Of a stretch of 64,000 bases of DNA, positions 26,301 through 35,511 are shown in pieces. Location of the stretch: contig NZ_KE387206.1 in the NCBI RefSeq assembly GCF_000430725.1, positions 287,516-351,515 of the forward strand, read 5' to 3'. Every line of letters starts with the position of its first letter. Position 1 is the first letter of the stretch. This stretch comes from Azohydromonas australica DSM 1124 (GTDB taxonomy: Bacteria; Pseudomonadota; Gammaproteobacteria; Burkholderiales; Burkholderiaceae_C). The position numbers and the translations under genes were made by a program. The notes under the pieces were generated by a model. The model was not told where the DNA came from. It worked only from the letters and a program-made list of their open reading frames with translations, and ran no database searches.

Positions 26301-27107
26301 TGTCCAGGCGCCGCCGTCGCGCTGCCCGACTTGGCTCAGCTCCTCGCTCACGCCCTGCAGATGGCGCGGATGGCGGTGCACCCAGGTGGAGAGCCAGCTG
26401 CCGGTGTAGCCCCCGCCGGAGACGGTGGAGAGGTAGTCGAATCGCTCCAGCACGCCGCGGCTGGCCAGGCCCTGCACCGCGCCGAGCGCGAAGGCGGCGC
26501 TGCGGATACCGCCACCGGACAGGCACAGCGCGCTGCGCAGCAGCCGGTGCTCCTTCGGCAGCGCATGGATGCACGCGTACAGGCGTGCCGCGCGCACGTC
26601 GTCCGCGCGCGCCACGAGCTGCTCAGGGAAGGCGGCCTCCAACAGCAGCCGGTTGAGCTGGGCCTGCTCGCCGCGCACGGGATCCTCCTCCGGCGTGCCC
26701 GCGGCATCCGCCTCCGCGGGCGTGGGATGCCGTGCCAACTGCTCGCTCAACCGGAACGCTTCGCTGTCGGGCTGCAGCCAGCACGGCGGGTAGAGCCGTT
26801 CGGGCCGCAGCAGCAGGGTGTTGAGCGCATCGCAAAGCCGTTGGGCGAACCCGGTGTCACCGTCGTCACCGTCGGCGCTGCCGGTACAGGCGTCGCCCAG
26901 TTGCTCGTGGATCGCGCGGGCCGGGCTGTCGCGCAGGTCGTGCGCGCTCTCGCGCAACCGCCGCGCCAGTGCGGACGCATCGATGTCGCCGACGCGCAGC
27001 AGCCAGTCCATGGGCTCGGCCATCTGGCCGTGGAGGACGGCGTACTCTTGTTCCAGTACCTCGCACAACCGCAAGGGCAGGTGCTTGCGGGCATCGGTCG
27101 TGGGCAT
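23316..27107 (-). CDS. very large membrane patatin-like protein with split catalytic domain
   Basis: 1263 residues. The ATG at 27107 has GGAGG upstream; an earlier frame start at 27137 is unsupported. Residues 190-240 carry the patatin start: SGGGIRSAAF (197-206) and the nucleophile-type STVSGGGYTGS with Ser230. The partner Asp1060 lies in SDGGHFDNLGLFE, about 830 residues later. Between them is a long segment rich in membrane helices (about 300-700) plus further soluble sequence. The protein is likely an inner-membrane lipase or acyl hydrolase. It is convergent with the cyclase gene (16 bp) and monocistronic. Composition matches the host. Confidence 0.8.
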   Translation of the reverse strand: MPTTDARKHLPLRLCEVLEQEYAVLHGQMAEPMDWLLRVGDIDASALARRLRESAHDLRDSPARAIHEQLGDACTGSADGDDGDTGFAQRLCDALNTLLLRPERLYPPCWLQPDSEAFRLSEQLARHPTPAEADAAGTPEEDPVRGEQAQLNRLLLEAAFPEQLVARADDVRAARLYACIHALPKEHRLLRSALCLSGGGIRSAAFALGAVQGLASRGVLERFDYLSTVSGGGYTGSWLSTWVHRHPRHLQGVSEELSQVGQRDGGAWTSRTAAEPEPLRFLRRYSHFLNARAGLFTLDTWTWVGLYLRNLSLNWLVLIPLLMSLLMLPRLFAALAGWFGQSAQPVMPWLFAVASAAAVCTVLCAIVNRPSVSDPARRTRQPPAVRAAAPRWRDRLLRRLKQPHWVLMLGLLPLLLFSTVLALFMWGLPAWKETLPVQQLLPWLLSVPAGSLPALLPLLLLDHIVIWGEAVIVVAWLLSLALLRGLPLRLRLLDLAAMLVAGLLTWSILSELAPLFIGWSASQGASVPGWAAGVRPLHLYTVLGPPAVVLTVLAGMTLFIGLVSKWTWIEDEDREWWARFGAWTLVAALGWAALSAVVVLGPLLLFEWPRLVTALGGFSGLAGVLLGKSALTPAGHKNGDGAPAKSKLQALLGPVSTSVLAAVFLAVFLAVLSLLSSAGLVALQGLTGTLWSSSVFCPGPPLLFTDGLMHATVLCRASVQDVFTALVLLAAFTALAALGINFNKFSLHAAYRIRIARTFLGASRGTQRKPNPFTGFDPQDNVRMHELQPGLLRESDFASASALVNGFHQAVKADGKPAQSAAQAVADLVCNKRHDPDGHLKQRLQSWQPGHTVLAALLQDLVTALNRVLESERLETQLQPFLDDAQRALVQGYVQRGQRIFANRKLLELAFPGVLPCFNFPPPPPHKLMHVLNLTLNLVRGHDLAWQERKAAPFSVSPLHSGSYYLGYRPSRDFGGGISIATAAAVSGAAVSPNMGYSSSPLTALLLTLFNVRLGWWLGNPGADGATTWRRSEPKLSLRPVISEALGMTDDRSPYVYLSDGGHFDNLGLFEMVLRRCHFIVLSDAGADPDYRFEDLGNAVRKIRLDLGIPIEVEPMPIRKRKDESDFDGRYCAIGRIRYSAMDGPHAPDGLLLYFKPVLCGREPRDVLHFAAQNPDFPQQSTADQFFGEAQFESYRRLGQYAVEQALRGASVPDSGWAPALMQRALAHINDTDAPAPDDDWVAEWIRRFTPPAIVTDLRPTGT

Positions 27108-27243
27108 GGCACACCTCCGGGAAGGAGCAGGCGGCACAGGAAAAAGGCTTCCTGCTGTGCCCGATGATTCCGCTGCGCCCGGCGCTTGGCACGTGACTTT
27201 GGAAAGGATGCGAGCGGATCCGCGGCTTCCCGGCCCGGAAATG

Positions 27244-27274
27244 AAAAAAGCCAGCGCAGTGCGCTGGCTTTTTT
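27244..27274 (-). terminator. bidirectional rho-independent terminator after tRNA-Leu
   Basis: An 8-bp perfect stem GCCAGCGC / GCGCTGGC (27250-27268, loop AGT) is flanked by six A on one side and six T on the other, so it works in both directions. It lies just past the 3' end of the minus-strand tRNA gene. Confidence 0.9.
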
Positions 27275-27277
27275 GTT

Positions 27278-27362
<85 letters not shown>

Positions 27363-27409
27363 TAGGTGTTCGTCTCAGAAGCTGCGCAGCTTAGCAGCGT
27401 TTCTAGCGA

Positions 27410-28639
27410 CTACGCAAGCGTTTCTATCGATTTTTTTGCTGAAGCCGTTTCGCTGAAGCCGGTGGCCTCGTCGAGGCGGCCCCGGTAGAGCGCGGCCACG
27501 AGGTCGGACTGCGTGACCATGCCGGCCAGGCGCCGGTCGGCGTCCACGACCGGGATGTGGTGCAGCCCCAGGTCCGACAGCAGCGGCACCAGCTCGACGA
27601 TGGGCGTGTCCACGCCGGCGGTGTGCACGCGGGCGCTCATGATCTGGCCCACCGCCTCGGGCTTCTCGGTGTGCGTCAGGCCGCTGGGGCGCAGGAAGTC
27701 GCGCAGCTTGCGCGACCAGCCCTCGTGGCGGTCCAGGCCGGCGTGCTTCATGAAGTCCACCAGCGTGAGGATGCCGATGACGTGCCGCGCCCGGTCCACC
27801 ACGGGCAGCGCCTTGACGCGGTGGCTGCGCAGCTGGTTCCAGGCTTCTTCCAGCGGGGTGCCGAACTCCACCGTCACCACGTCGCGCGACATGATGTCGC
27901 CGCAGCGGATCACGCCGAAGCGGCGCTGGTAGGCCTGGGCCTCGGCCTGGTGCAGCAGGCTTTCCAGGTCCTCGGGGTCCACGTCCAGCACCTGGCCGTA
28001 GCGGTGCAGCACGACTTCCAGGTCCTCGTGCGTGAAGCCCAGGCGCTGGTTGGGCGCGGCATCGGCGGTGCCATGGCCGGGCACCGGCGGCGCGGCGCGG
28101 TGCGGGTAGGCGCGGCCGGTGACGTTGTTGTAGAGCACGGCCGCCAGCAGCAGCAGCGCGGTGTCCAGCCCGACGGGCATGAGCACGAAGCTGAAGCCCT
28201 GGCTCTGCAGCGCCGAGGCACCGAGCACGGCCGAAACCGCGATGGCGCCGCCCGGCGGGTGCAGGCAGCGCAGCGTGAACATGGCCAGCAGCGCCAGCAT
28301 CAGCGCCAGGCCCGCCGACAGCGGCGTGGCGCCCAGCGTGAGCGCGCAGGCCACGCCCATGGTGGCCGACACCATGTTGCCGCCCAGCACCGACCAGGGC
28401 TGCGCCAGCGGGCTGGCCGGCAGCGCGAACAGCAGCACCGCCGACGCGCCCATGGGCGCGATCAGCCAGGGCTGGCCAGCGGCGAGCATCGAGCGCGCCA
28501 TCAGCGCCGTGGCCAGGATGCCGACCAGGCCGCCGGCCGCGGCGCGCAGCCGTTCCCGCGGCGCCACGTCCATGCGCGGCGGCAGCAGTCGTTTCAGGGA
28601 GGAAAGGCGGGGAGAGGAGGTGGTGGTGAGCGACGACAC
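27410..28639 (-). CDS. HPP family membrane protein fused to a CBS-domain pair
   Basis: 409 residues from GTG 28639; ATG 28573 is an alternative 22 residues in. The N-terminal half is an HPP domain with four or five membrane helices and the signature CLHPPGGAIAV, and PMGASAVLLFALPASPLAQPW before it. The C-terminal half (about 245-395) has two CBS domains (GDIMSRDVVTVEFGTPLEEAW; QIMSARVHTAGVDTPIVELV). HPP proteins of this type are linked to nitrite or other small-ion transport; the CBS pair would gate it by nucleotide binding. It lies after hmp on the same strand, which fits a nitrogen-oxide link. Confidence 0.85.
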   Translation of the reverse strand: MSSLTTTSSPRLSSLKRLLPPRMDVAPRERLRAAAGGLVGILATALMARSMLAAGQPWLIAPMGASAVLLFALPASPLAQPWSVLGGNMVSATMGVACALTLGATPLSAGLALMLALLAMFTLRCLHPPGGAIAVSAVLGASALQSQGFSFVLMPVGLDTALLLLAAVLYNNVTGRAYPHRAAPPVPGHGTADAAPNQRLGFTHEDLEVVLHRYGQVLDVDPEDLESLLHQAEAQAYQRRFGVIRCGDIMSRDVVTVEFGTPLEEAWNQLRSHRVKALPVVDRARHVIGILTLVDFMKHAGLDRHEGWSRKLRDFLRPSGLTHTEKPEAVGQIMSARVHTAGVDTPIVELVPLLSDLGLHHIPVVDADRRLAGMVTQSDLVAALYRGRLDEATGFSETASAKKSIETLA

Positions 28640-28714
28640 GGACTTCCGGGTGGGGTCGGCGAGGGCGGGAGTCTGCGCGATGCCCTAAATCGGTGCAGGC
28701 GCAAGGGCAGGAAA

Positions 28715-28737
28715 GGGCAGGGCACCCCGCCCTGCCC
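28715..28737 (-). terminator. hairpin downstream of hmp
   Basis: Perfect 9-bp arms GGGCAGGGC and GCCCTGCCC around a 5-base loop lie 15 bp after the hmp stop. No T tract follows, so it may only partly stop transcription into the HPP gene, or it may protect the hmp message. Confidence 0.55.
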
Positions 28738-28751
28738 AGGTCTGGCCCGGG

Positions 28752-29942
28752 TTAGGCGGCCTCTTCCAGCGCCTCCAGCGGCCCGAAGAACTCCCAGCGC
28801 AGCCGCTCTTCCGGCACGCCCAGCGCGAGCGCCAGGCGGCGCACCTGCTGCATGAAGGGCTTGGGGCCGAGGAAGTACAGGTCCACGTCGCGGTCCGCGG
28901 GCAGGTGCTGCATCAGCACTTGGCTCGTGAGGCGGCCCACGGCGTGCGGCTGGTCGCCCGAGCGCGGCTCGTCGTACAGGAAGAAGGCCTGCACGTTGGG
29001 GTGCTCGGCCGCCAGCGCCTGTACGCGCTCGCGGAAGGCGTGCACGCCGCCGTGGCGCGCGGCATGCAGGAAGTGCACGGGGCGGCCGGTGGCGGCCACC
29101 GTCTCCAGCATGCTCATCGCGGGCGTGATGCCCACGCCGCCGGTGATCAGCAGCAGCGGGCGCGTGGCGTCGAGCTTGTCCAGCACGAACTCGCCCGCAG
29201 GCTGCTGCACCTGAAGCTCCGTGCCGACCTGGGCATGGTCGTGCAGCCAGTTCGACACCTTGCCGCCGGGCTCGCGCTTGACGCTGATGCGCCAGGTGTC
29301 CTTCCCCGGCGCGCCGGAGAGCGAGTAGTTGCGCCGCGTGGGCTGGCCGTCGATGTCCAGCACCAGCGTCAGGTACTGGCCCGGGTGGTACGCGGGCAGC
29401 GCGCCGCCGTCGACCGGGGCCAGGTAGAAGGAGGTGATCAGCTCGCTCTCCACCTCGCGGCGCGCGACGCGGAAGGCGCGCGTGCCGCGCCAGCCGCCCA
29501 CGCGCTCGGCATTGCTGGCGTACACCTCCTCCTCGGCCTGGATCAGCACCTGCGCCAGCGCGCCGTAGGCCTCGGCCCAGGCATTGATGATGTCGTCGGT
29601 GGCGGCCTCGCCCAGCACCTCGCGGATGGCGCGCAGCAGGTACTCGCCGACGATCGGGTAGTGCTCGGGCAGCACGCCCAGCGCGACGTGCTTGTGGATG
29701 ATGCGCGGCAGCTCGCCGGCGATCTTGTCCAGGCGGTCGATGTGCGCCGCGTAGGCCAGCACCGCGTGCGCCAGCGCGCGCGGCTGCGAGCCGTGCGCCT
29801 GGTGCGCCTCGTTGAAGAAGGCCTTCACTTCCGGACGCTCGCGGAACATGAGCGGATAGAAGTGCTTCGTGATCGCCTCGCCGTGCTCCTGCAGCACGGG
29901 AACGGTGGCTTTGACAAGTTCAATGGTCTTGGCGGACAGCAT
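28752..29942 (-). CDS. hmp: flavohemoglobin, nitric oxide dioxygenase
   Basis: 396 residues. The globin domain (1-140) has the key residues at the same numbers as E. coli Hmp: Tyr29, Gln53 and proximal His85. The FAD domain has RNYSLSGAPG, and the NAD domain has LLITGGVGITPAMSML and YFLGPKPFMQ. It converts NO and O2 to nitrate using NAD(P)H. GGAGA precedes the ATG at 29942; the longer frame to 30023 runs into the promoter region. It is divergent from norR, and three NorR-type boxes lie between them, so NO-responsive sigma54 control is expected. Confidence 0.95.
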   Translation of the reverse strand: MLSAKTIELVKATVPVLQEHGEAITKHFYPLMFRERPEVKAFFNEAHQAHGSQPRALAHAVLAYAAHIDRLDKIAGELPRIIHKHVALGVLPEHYPIVGEYLLRAIREVLGEAATDDIINAWAEAYGALAQVLIQAEEEVYASNAERVGGWRGTRAFRVARREVESELITSFYLAPVDGGALPAYHPGQYLTLVLDIDGQPTRRNYSLSGAPGKDTWRISVKREPGGKVSNWLHDHAQVGTELQVQQPAGEFVLDKLDATRPLLLITGGVGITPAMSMLETVAATGRPVHFLHAARHGGVHAFRERVQALAAEHPNVQAFFLYDEPRSGDQPHAVGRLTSQVLMQHLPADRDVDLYFLGPKPFMQQVRRLALALGVPEERLRWEFFGPLEALEEAA

Positions 29943-30043
29943 GAGAAGGTCTCCAGTGCAGAACCTTTGTTCCATATCAATTTGCGGACCAGCCTGCCAG
30001 CGTGCGCCAAGTGCTTGATTCATCTCAAATCCGCGCCTGCAGT

Positions 30044-30093
30044 GGTCTTTTTCACCTGGAACATTGCGTGGTCAAATCAACCACAATGTGGTC

Positions 30094-30102
<9 letters not shown>
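30044..30102. promoter_or_regulatory. three NorR enhancer boxes, GGT-N7-ACC
   Basis: Exact matches to the NorR core GGT-N7-ACC occur at 30044-30056, 30070-30082 and 30090-30102, the last across the norR start codon. Three such boxes are the known arrangement for NorR activation of sigma54 promoters in related bacteria. They lie about 100-160 bp upstream of the hmp start. A sigma54 -24/-12 near-match on the minus strand (about 29983-29998) has one base too many between GG and GC. Confidence 0.8.
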
Positions 30103-31680
<1,578 letters not shown>

Positions 31681-31690
31681 GCTCGCGCGC

Positions 31691-32062
31691 ATGGGCAAGC
31701 AACACAGCATCCGTCAAGGTGCCCAGGGTCCGCGCGAGCGCTGGAGCCTGGACGCGGGCAGCGGCGACGTCGCGCGGCTGGACATTCCGGCCGACGCACA
31801 GCGCGAGCGCCATTTCGAGATCGACAGCCGTTTCGTGGTGCGCCGCCGCGCCGATGCGGACGAGGCGTGGCACGAGCTGCGGGTGTCGGTGGACGGCGCG
31901 CTGCGCTGGTCGCGCCGCGTGGACAGCGCCGAAGGGAGCGACTCGCTGGACTACCGCTTCAGCGTGCGGCTGCCCGCCGGGCGCCCGCTGCGGCTGCTGG
32001 CGACCACGGCGGTGCAGGGCGTGCAGCGGGTGTCGCTGGTGCTGGAGGCGTGGGAGGAGTAG
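31691..32062 (+). CDS. small unknown protein downstream of norR
   Basis: 123 residues, starting 10 bp after the norR stop with no strong ribosome site. It lacks signal peptide, membrane helices and cysteines. It is predicted to be mostly beta strand (ERHFEIDSRFVVRRRADADE, WHELRVSVDGALRWSRRVD, YRFSVRLPAGRPLRLL) and highly charged. I do not recognise the family. It is convergent with the LuxR-type regulator gene, 10 bp away. Codon bias is normal, which supports it as real. Confidence 0.6.
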   Translation: MGKQHSIRQGAQGPRERWSLDAGSGDVARLDIPADAQRERHFEIDSRFVVRRRADADEAWHELRVSVDGALRWSRRVDSAEGSDSLDYRFSVRLPAGRPLRLLATTAVQGVQRVSLVLEAWEE

Positions 32063-32072
32063 CGGAGCGCCT

Positions 32073-32753
32073 TCAGGCCAGGCCGCGCCGGCTGGCGAGC
32101 ACGGCGGCCTCGGCGCGGCTGCTGAGGTTGAGCTTGCGGTAGATGGCGCGGATGTGCTCGTTGAGCCCCGGGGGGCGCAGGCCCAGCAGCCCGGCGATCT
32201 CCTTGAGCGTGAAGCCCTTGCTCAGGAAGGTGAGCACTTCGTTCTCGCGCGGCGTGAGCTGCTCCTGGGCCTGGTGCGGCTCCAGCGCGATGCGGCCGGG
32301 CGCGGCGAGGCCGGTGGTCGGCGCGCCGACGCGGAAATGCGACAGCATCCGCCGCGCGATGGCCGGCGACAGCGGCGGCTGCCCGCGCACGATGCGCTGC
32401 AGTTCCTCCACCAGCAGCTCGAAGCGGTCTTCCTTGAGCAGGTAGCCCTCGGCACCGCACTGCAGCGCGGGGAACAGGTGCTCGTCGTCCACGTACAGCG
32501 TGGTGACGATGCGGGTGGCGGGGTAGTCGACCAGCTCGGCCAGGAAGGCCAAGCCCTGGTTGTCGGCCAGCTCCAGGTCGACGAGCACGAGGCGGAAGGG
32601 CTCGCCATCGTCGTTGCGCAGGTGAGTGCGTGCCGACTCCAGGTTGCCGGCCTCGGTGATGCCCATCGCCTCGCTGAAGCTCTCGCGCACGACGCGGCAC
32701 AGGAAGCTGCGCGCAACCGGGTTGTTTTCCAGGATCAGGACCTTGACGGCCAT
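32073..32753 (-). CDS. NarL/LuxR-family response regulator, orphan
   Basis: 226 residues: receiver domain with phosphoacceptor Asp59 in LVLVDLELADNQG, and a C-terminal LuxR HTH (LTPRENEVLTFLSKGFTLKE, then LNEHIRAIYRKLNLSSRAEA). The acidic pocket reads Glu9-Asn10 where most receivers carry two acidic residues, so phosphorylation may be altered. A GGGAGC ribosome site precedes the ATG. No sensor kinase lies nearby. It is divergent from surE across a 187-bp AT-richer stretch. Confidence 0.87.
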   Translation of the reverse strand: MAVKVLILENNPVARSFLCRVVRESFSEAMGITEAGNLESARTHLRNDDGEPFRLVLVDLELADNQGLAFLAELVDYPATRIVTTLYVDDEHLFPALQCGAEGYLLKEDRFELLVEELQRIVRGQPPLSPAIARRMLSHFRVGAPTTGLAAPGRIALEPHQAQEQLTPRENEVLTFLSKGFTLKEIAGLLGLRPPGLNEHIRAIYRKLNLSSRAEAAVLASRRGLA

Positions 32754-32940
32754 GGAGACGGCTCCCGCCCGATGAGAAGCCGCGCGCCTTGACAGGGATC
32801 GCGGCGTGAAGAAATGCGGCCGTTATGTTGTTGAAATTATCCTAACACCCGCTAACCTTGCGCCGGCCCGACCGGCGCCACGTCCGGCCCCGGGCTGCCA
32901 ACTCCGGCGCGCTTCGCGGGCCCAACCCAAGCAATACCCG

Positions 32941-33693
32941 ATGCGAATCCTGATCGCCAACGACGATGGCTATCTTGCGCCTGGACTGGCGGCCCTGGTG
33001 GCCGCCGTGCAGGACCTCGGCGAGATCGACGTGATCGCGCCCGAGCAGAACGCCAGCGGCACTTCCAATTCGTTGAGCCTGCACCGGCCCTTGTCGGTGT
33101 TCAAGGCGGGCAACGGCTTCAACGTGGTCAACGGCACGCCGTCGGACTGCGTGCACGTGGCCCTCACGGGGCTGTTGCCGCAGCGGCCCGACCTGGTGCT
33201 CTCGGGCATCAACAACGGCGCCAACATGGGCGACGACACGCTGTACTCCGGTACCGTGGCCGCAGCCATGGAGGGCTACCTGTTCGGCGTGCCGGCCATC
33301 GCGTTCTCGCAGGCCGAGCGCGGCTGGCACCACCTGGAGAGCGCCGCGCGCGTGGCGCGCGCCATCGTGGACGAGGTGCTGCGCCAGCCCCCGGCGCCCG
33401 TGCCCTGGCTGCTCAACGTCAACATTCCCAACCACCCGGAAGCCGAGCGGCTGCCGCGGATCGTGACGCGGCTGGGCCGGCGCCACGCCAGCGAGCCTGT
33501 GATCCGGCAGACCAACCCGCGCGGCGAGCCGATCTACTGGATCGGCCCCGCGGGCGACGCGCGCGAGGCGGGCGAGGGCACCGACTTCCACGCCACGGCC
33601 AGCGGCTGCGTGTCGATCACGCCGCTGCAGGTGGACCTCACCGCGCATGCCACGCTGCCGGCGTGGCGCGCGGTGCTGCAGCGCCAGTCATGA
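32941..33693 (+). CDS. surE: 5'/3'-nucleotidase SurE
   Basis: 250 residues of the SurE phosphatase family, removing phosphate from nucleoside monophosphates and short polyphosphate in stationary-phase survival. The metal site is complete: Asp8-Asp9 in NDDGYLAPG, Ser39 in ASGTSNS, and Asn91 in LSGINNGANMGDD. The ribosome site is weak, so translation may depend on a structured leader. Its stop overlaps the pcm start (ATGA). The surE-pcm-nlpD-rpoS order is the widely conserved stationary-phase block. Confidence 0.95.
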   Translation: MRILIANDDGYLAPGLAALVAAVQDLGEIDVIAPEQNASGTSNSLSLHRPLSVFKAGNGFNVVNGTPSDCVHVALTGLLPQRPDLVLSGINNGANMGDDTLYSGTVAAAMEGYLFGVPAIAFSQAERGWHHLESAARVARAIVDEVLRQPPAPVPWLLNVNIPNHPEAERLPRIVTRLGRRHASEPVIRQTNPRGEPIYWIGPAGDAREAGEGTDFHATASGCVSITPLQVDLTAHATLPAWRAVLQRQS

Positions 33694-34493
33694 AGCCGCG
33701 CGGGCCGCGCTTTCCGATCGGCCTGGACCGCGTGGCGCCCGGCGCGCAGACCGCGGGCGTCACGCAGCGTCCGCAGCGCCCGGTGCACGAGGCCGCCGCC
33801 GATGCCCGGCGCCAGAGCGCGCCCAGCGGGCTGGGGCTGGACTCCGGCGCCGTGCGCGCGCGCATGGTGCAGCGGTTGCGCGCGCAGGGATTGCTGTGCG
33901 AGCCGGTGCTGAAGGCGCTGGAGCAGGTGCCGCGCCACCACTTCGTGGACGCGGCGCTGGTGGCCCAGGCCTACGAGGACACCGCGCTGCCGATCGGCCA
34001 CGGCCAGACCATCTCCAAGCCCTCGGTGGTGGCGCGCATGCTGGCGCTGCTGTTCGAGGGGCGCACGGCGCGCCAGCGCGGCACGCTGGGACGCGTGCTG
34101 GAGATCGGCACGGGCAGCGGCTACCAGGCCGCGCTGCTGGGCCTGCTGGGCTCGCAGGTGATCTCGGTGGAGCGGGTGCGCCCGCTGCACGACCGGGCGC
34201 GCACGCTGCTGCAGCCGTTGCGTCGCCAGAACCTGCGCCTGGTATGGGCTGACGGCCGCCTGGGTCATGGGCCCAATGCCCCTTACGACACCGTGATCGC
34301 CGCGGCCGGCGGCGAGGCGCTGCCGCAGTCCTGGCTGGACCAGATGGCCCCGGGCGCACGCCTGGTGGCGCCGTTGCACGCGAGCGCCGGCGGCGGGCAG
34401 GTGCTGATGGTGGTGGACCGCACGGAGTCGGACTGGGTCCGGCAGGTGCACGAGGCGGTGCACTTCGTACCCCTAAAATCCGGCCTTGCTTGA
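33690..34493 (+). CDS. pcm: protein-L-isoaspartate O-methyltransferase
   Basis: 267 residues, longer than the usual 210 or so because of an extra basic, proline-containing N-terminus of about 50 residues, a common feature in Burkholderiales. The enzyme repairs isoaspartyl residues with S-adenosylmethionine. The family entry PRHHFVD, the substrate stretch GHGQTISKPSVVARML and the SAM motif VLEIGTGSGYQAALLG are present, as is the C-terminal APGARLVAPL. The start overlaps the surE stop. Confidence 0.93.
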   Translation: MKPRGPRFPIGLDRVAPGAQTAGVTQRPQRPVHEAAADARRQSAPSGLGLDSGAVRARMVQRLRAQGLLCEPVLKALEQVPRHHFVDAALVAQAYEDTALPIGHGQTISKPSVVARMLALLFEGRTARQRGTLGRVLEIGTGSGYQAALLGLLGSQVISVERVRPLHDRARTLLQPLRRQNLRLVWADGRLGHGPNAPYDTVIAAAGGEALPQSWLDQMAPGARLVAPLHASAGGGQVLMVVDRTESDWVRQVHEAVHFVPLKSGLA

Positions 34494-34512
34494 ACGGAGG
34501 GACGTTTTGTCG

Positions 34513-35481
34513 ATGAGTTCGAATTCCTGGCGTGCTGCCTTGGCCATGGCTGCGGGCGTGTCGACGGTGCTGATCGTCGGCTGTGCTTCGCCCCAGCAGC
34601 AGGCGCCCGTCGAGGATCGCCCCCGCACCGCCGTGCGCCCGGCTCCCGCGCCGGTGGCTACTCCCGCACCGGTCGAGGTCGTGAAACCGCTGCGCGGCAT
34701 CGAGAACGCCGGCAAGCCCGGCTACTACACCATTCGCCCCGGCGACACGCTCATCCGCATCGGGCTGGAGAACGGCCAGAGCTGGAAGGACATCGCGCGC
34801 TGGAGCGGGATCGACAATCCCAACCAGATCGAGATTGGCGAGGTGGTGCGCGTGGTGCCGCCTGGCGTGGACCCGAGCGTGGTGGCTTCGCGCCCGGTGG
34901 CTTCGTCCCGCGTCGAAAGCCGCGCGCTCGATGCCAAGCCCGCGGCGGCCACGGCCGCCGGCGCCGCGGCTGCGTCCGGCGCCGCCGCATCGGCAGCGCC
35001 CACGACGGCGGTCACGGCCGCGGCGTCGGCCAGCGACAGCGCCTCCGCCGCGACGCCTGCGCCTGCACCGACGCCCGCGCGCGAGACCAGCAGCGCCGCG
35101 CGCGACCCGGACGACAACATCACCTGGATCTGGCCCGCCGGCGGCAGCGTTGCCGGCGCCTTCGACGACACGCGCAACAAGGGCATCACCATCACCGGCC
35201 GCGCGGGCGACCCGGTGCTGGCCGCCGCCGATGGCCGCGTGGTGTATGCCGGCTCGGGGTTGCGCGGCTACGGCAACCTCGTGATCGTCAAACACAACAA
35301 CACGTACCTCACGGCCTACGCACACAACCAGACGCTGCTGGTCAAGGAAGATCAGGTGGTGCGCCGCGGCCAGCGCATCGCCGAGATGGGCTCCAGCGAC
35401 GCCAGCCGCGTGCAGCTGCACTTCGAGATTCGCAAGCAGGGCAAGCCGATCGATCCGACCAGGCTGCTACCGCCACGCTGA
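34513..35481 (+). CDS. nlpD: NlpD-type lipoprotein, LysM plus inactive LytM domain
   Basis: 322 residues from ATG 34513; TTG 34507 is also possible, being nearer GGAGGG (34496-34501). A lipobox IVGC at about residues 22-25 marks an outer-membrane lipoprotein. One LysM domain (YTIRPGDTLIRIGLENGQSW) is followed by an Ala/Pro linker and a C-terminal LytM domain. The metal residues of active peptidases are lost (KGITIT for HxxxD; VQLHFEI for HxH), so it is expected to activate amidases rather than cut. A -10-like TAAAAT lies at 34474. The gene is followed by rpoS. Confidence 0.92.
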   Translation: MSSNSWRAALAMAAGVSTVLIVGCASPQQQAPVEDRPRTAVRPAPAPVATPAPVEVVKPLRGIENAGKPGYYTIRPGDTLIRIGLENGQSWKDIARWSGIDNPNQIEIGEVVRVVPPGVDPSVVASRPVASSRVESRALDAKPAAATAAGAAAASGAAASAAPTTAVTAAASASDSASAATPAPAPTPARETSSAARDPDDNITWIWPAGGSVAGAFDDTRNKGITITGRAGDPVLAAADGRVVYAGSGLRGYGNLVIVKHNNTYLTAYAHNQTLLVKEDQVVRRGQRIAEMGSSDASRVQLHFEIRKQGKPIDPTRLLPPR

Positions 35482-35511
35482 TGGCATGACTTGATTCACC
35501 GGAGGTGACCA

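Noticed and set aside
29983..30000. Sigma54 promoter for hmp (TGGCAGG ... CCGCA, minus strand)
   Set aside because: The distance between the GG and GC elements is 11 rather than 10, so it was not listed as a feature.
30064..30093. Upstream ATG as norR start
   Set aside because: It would add ten residues encoded by a NorR box and lacks a ribosome site.
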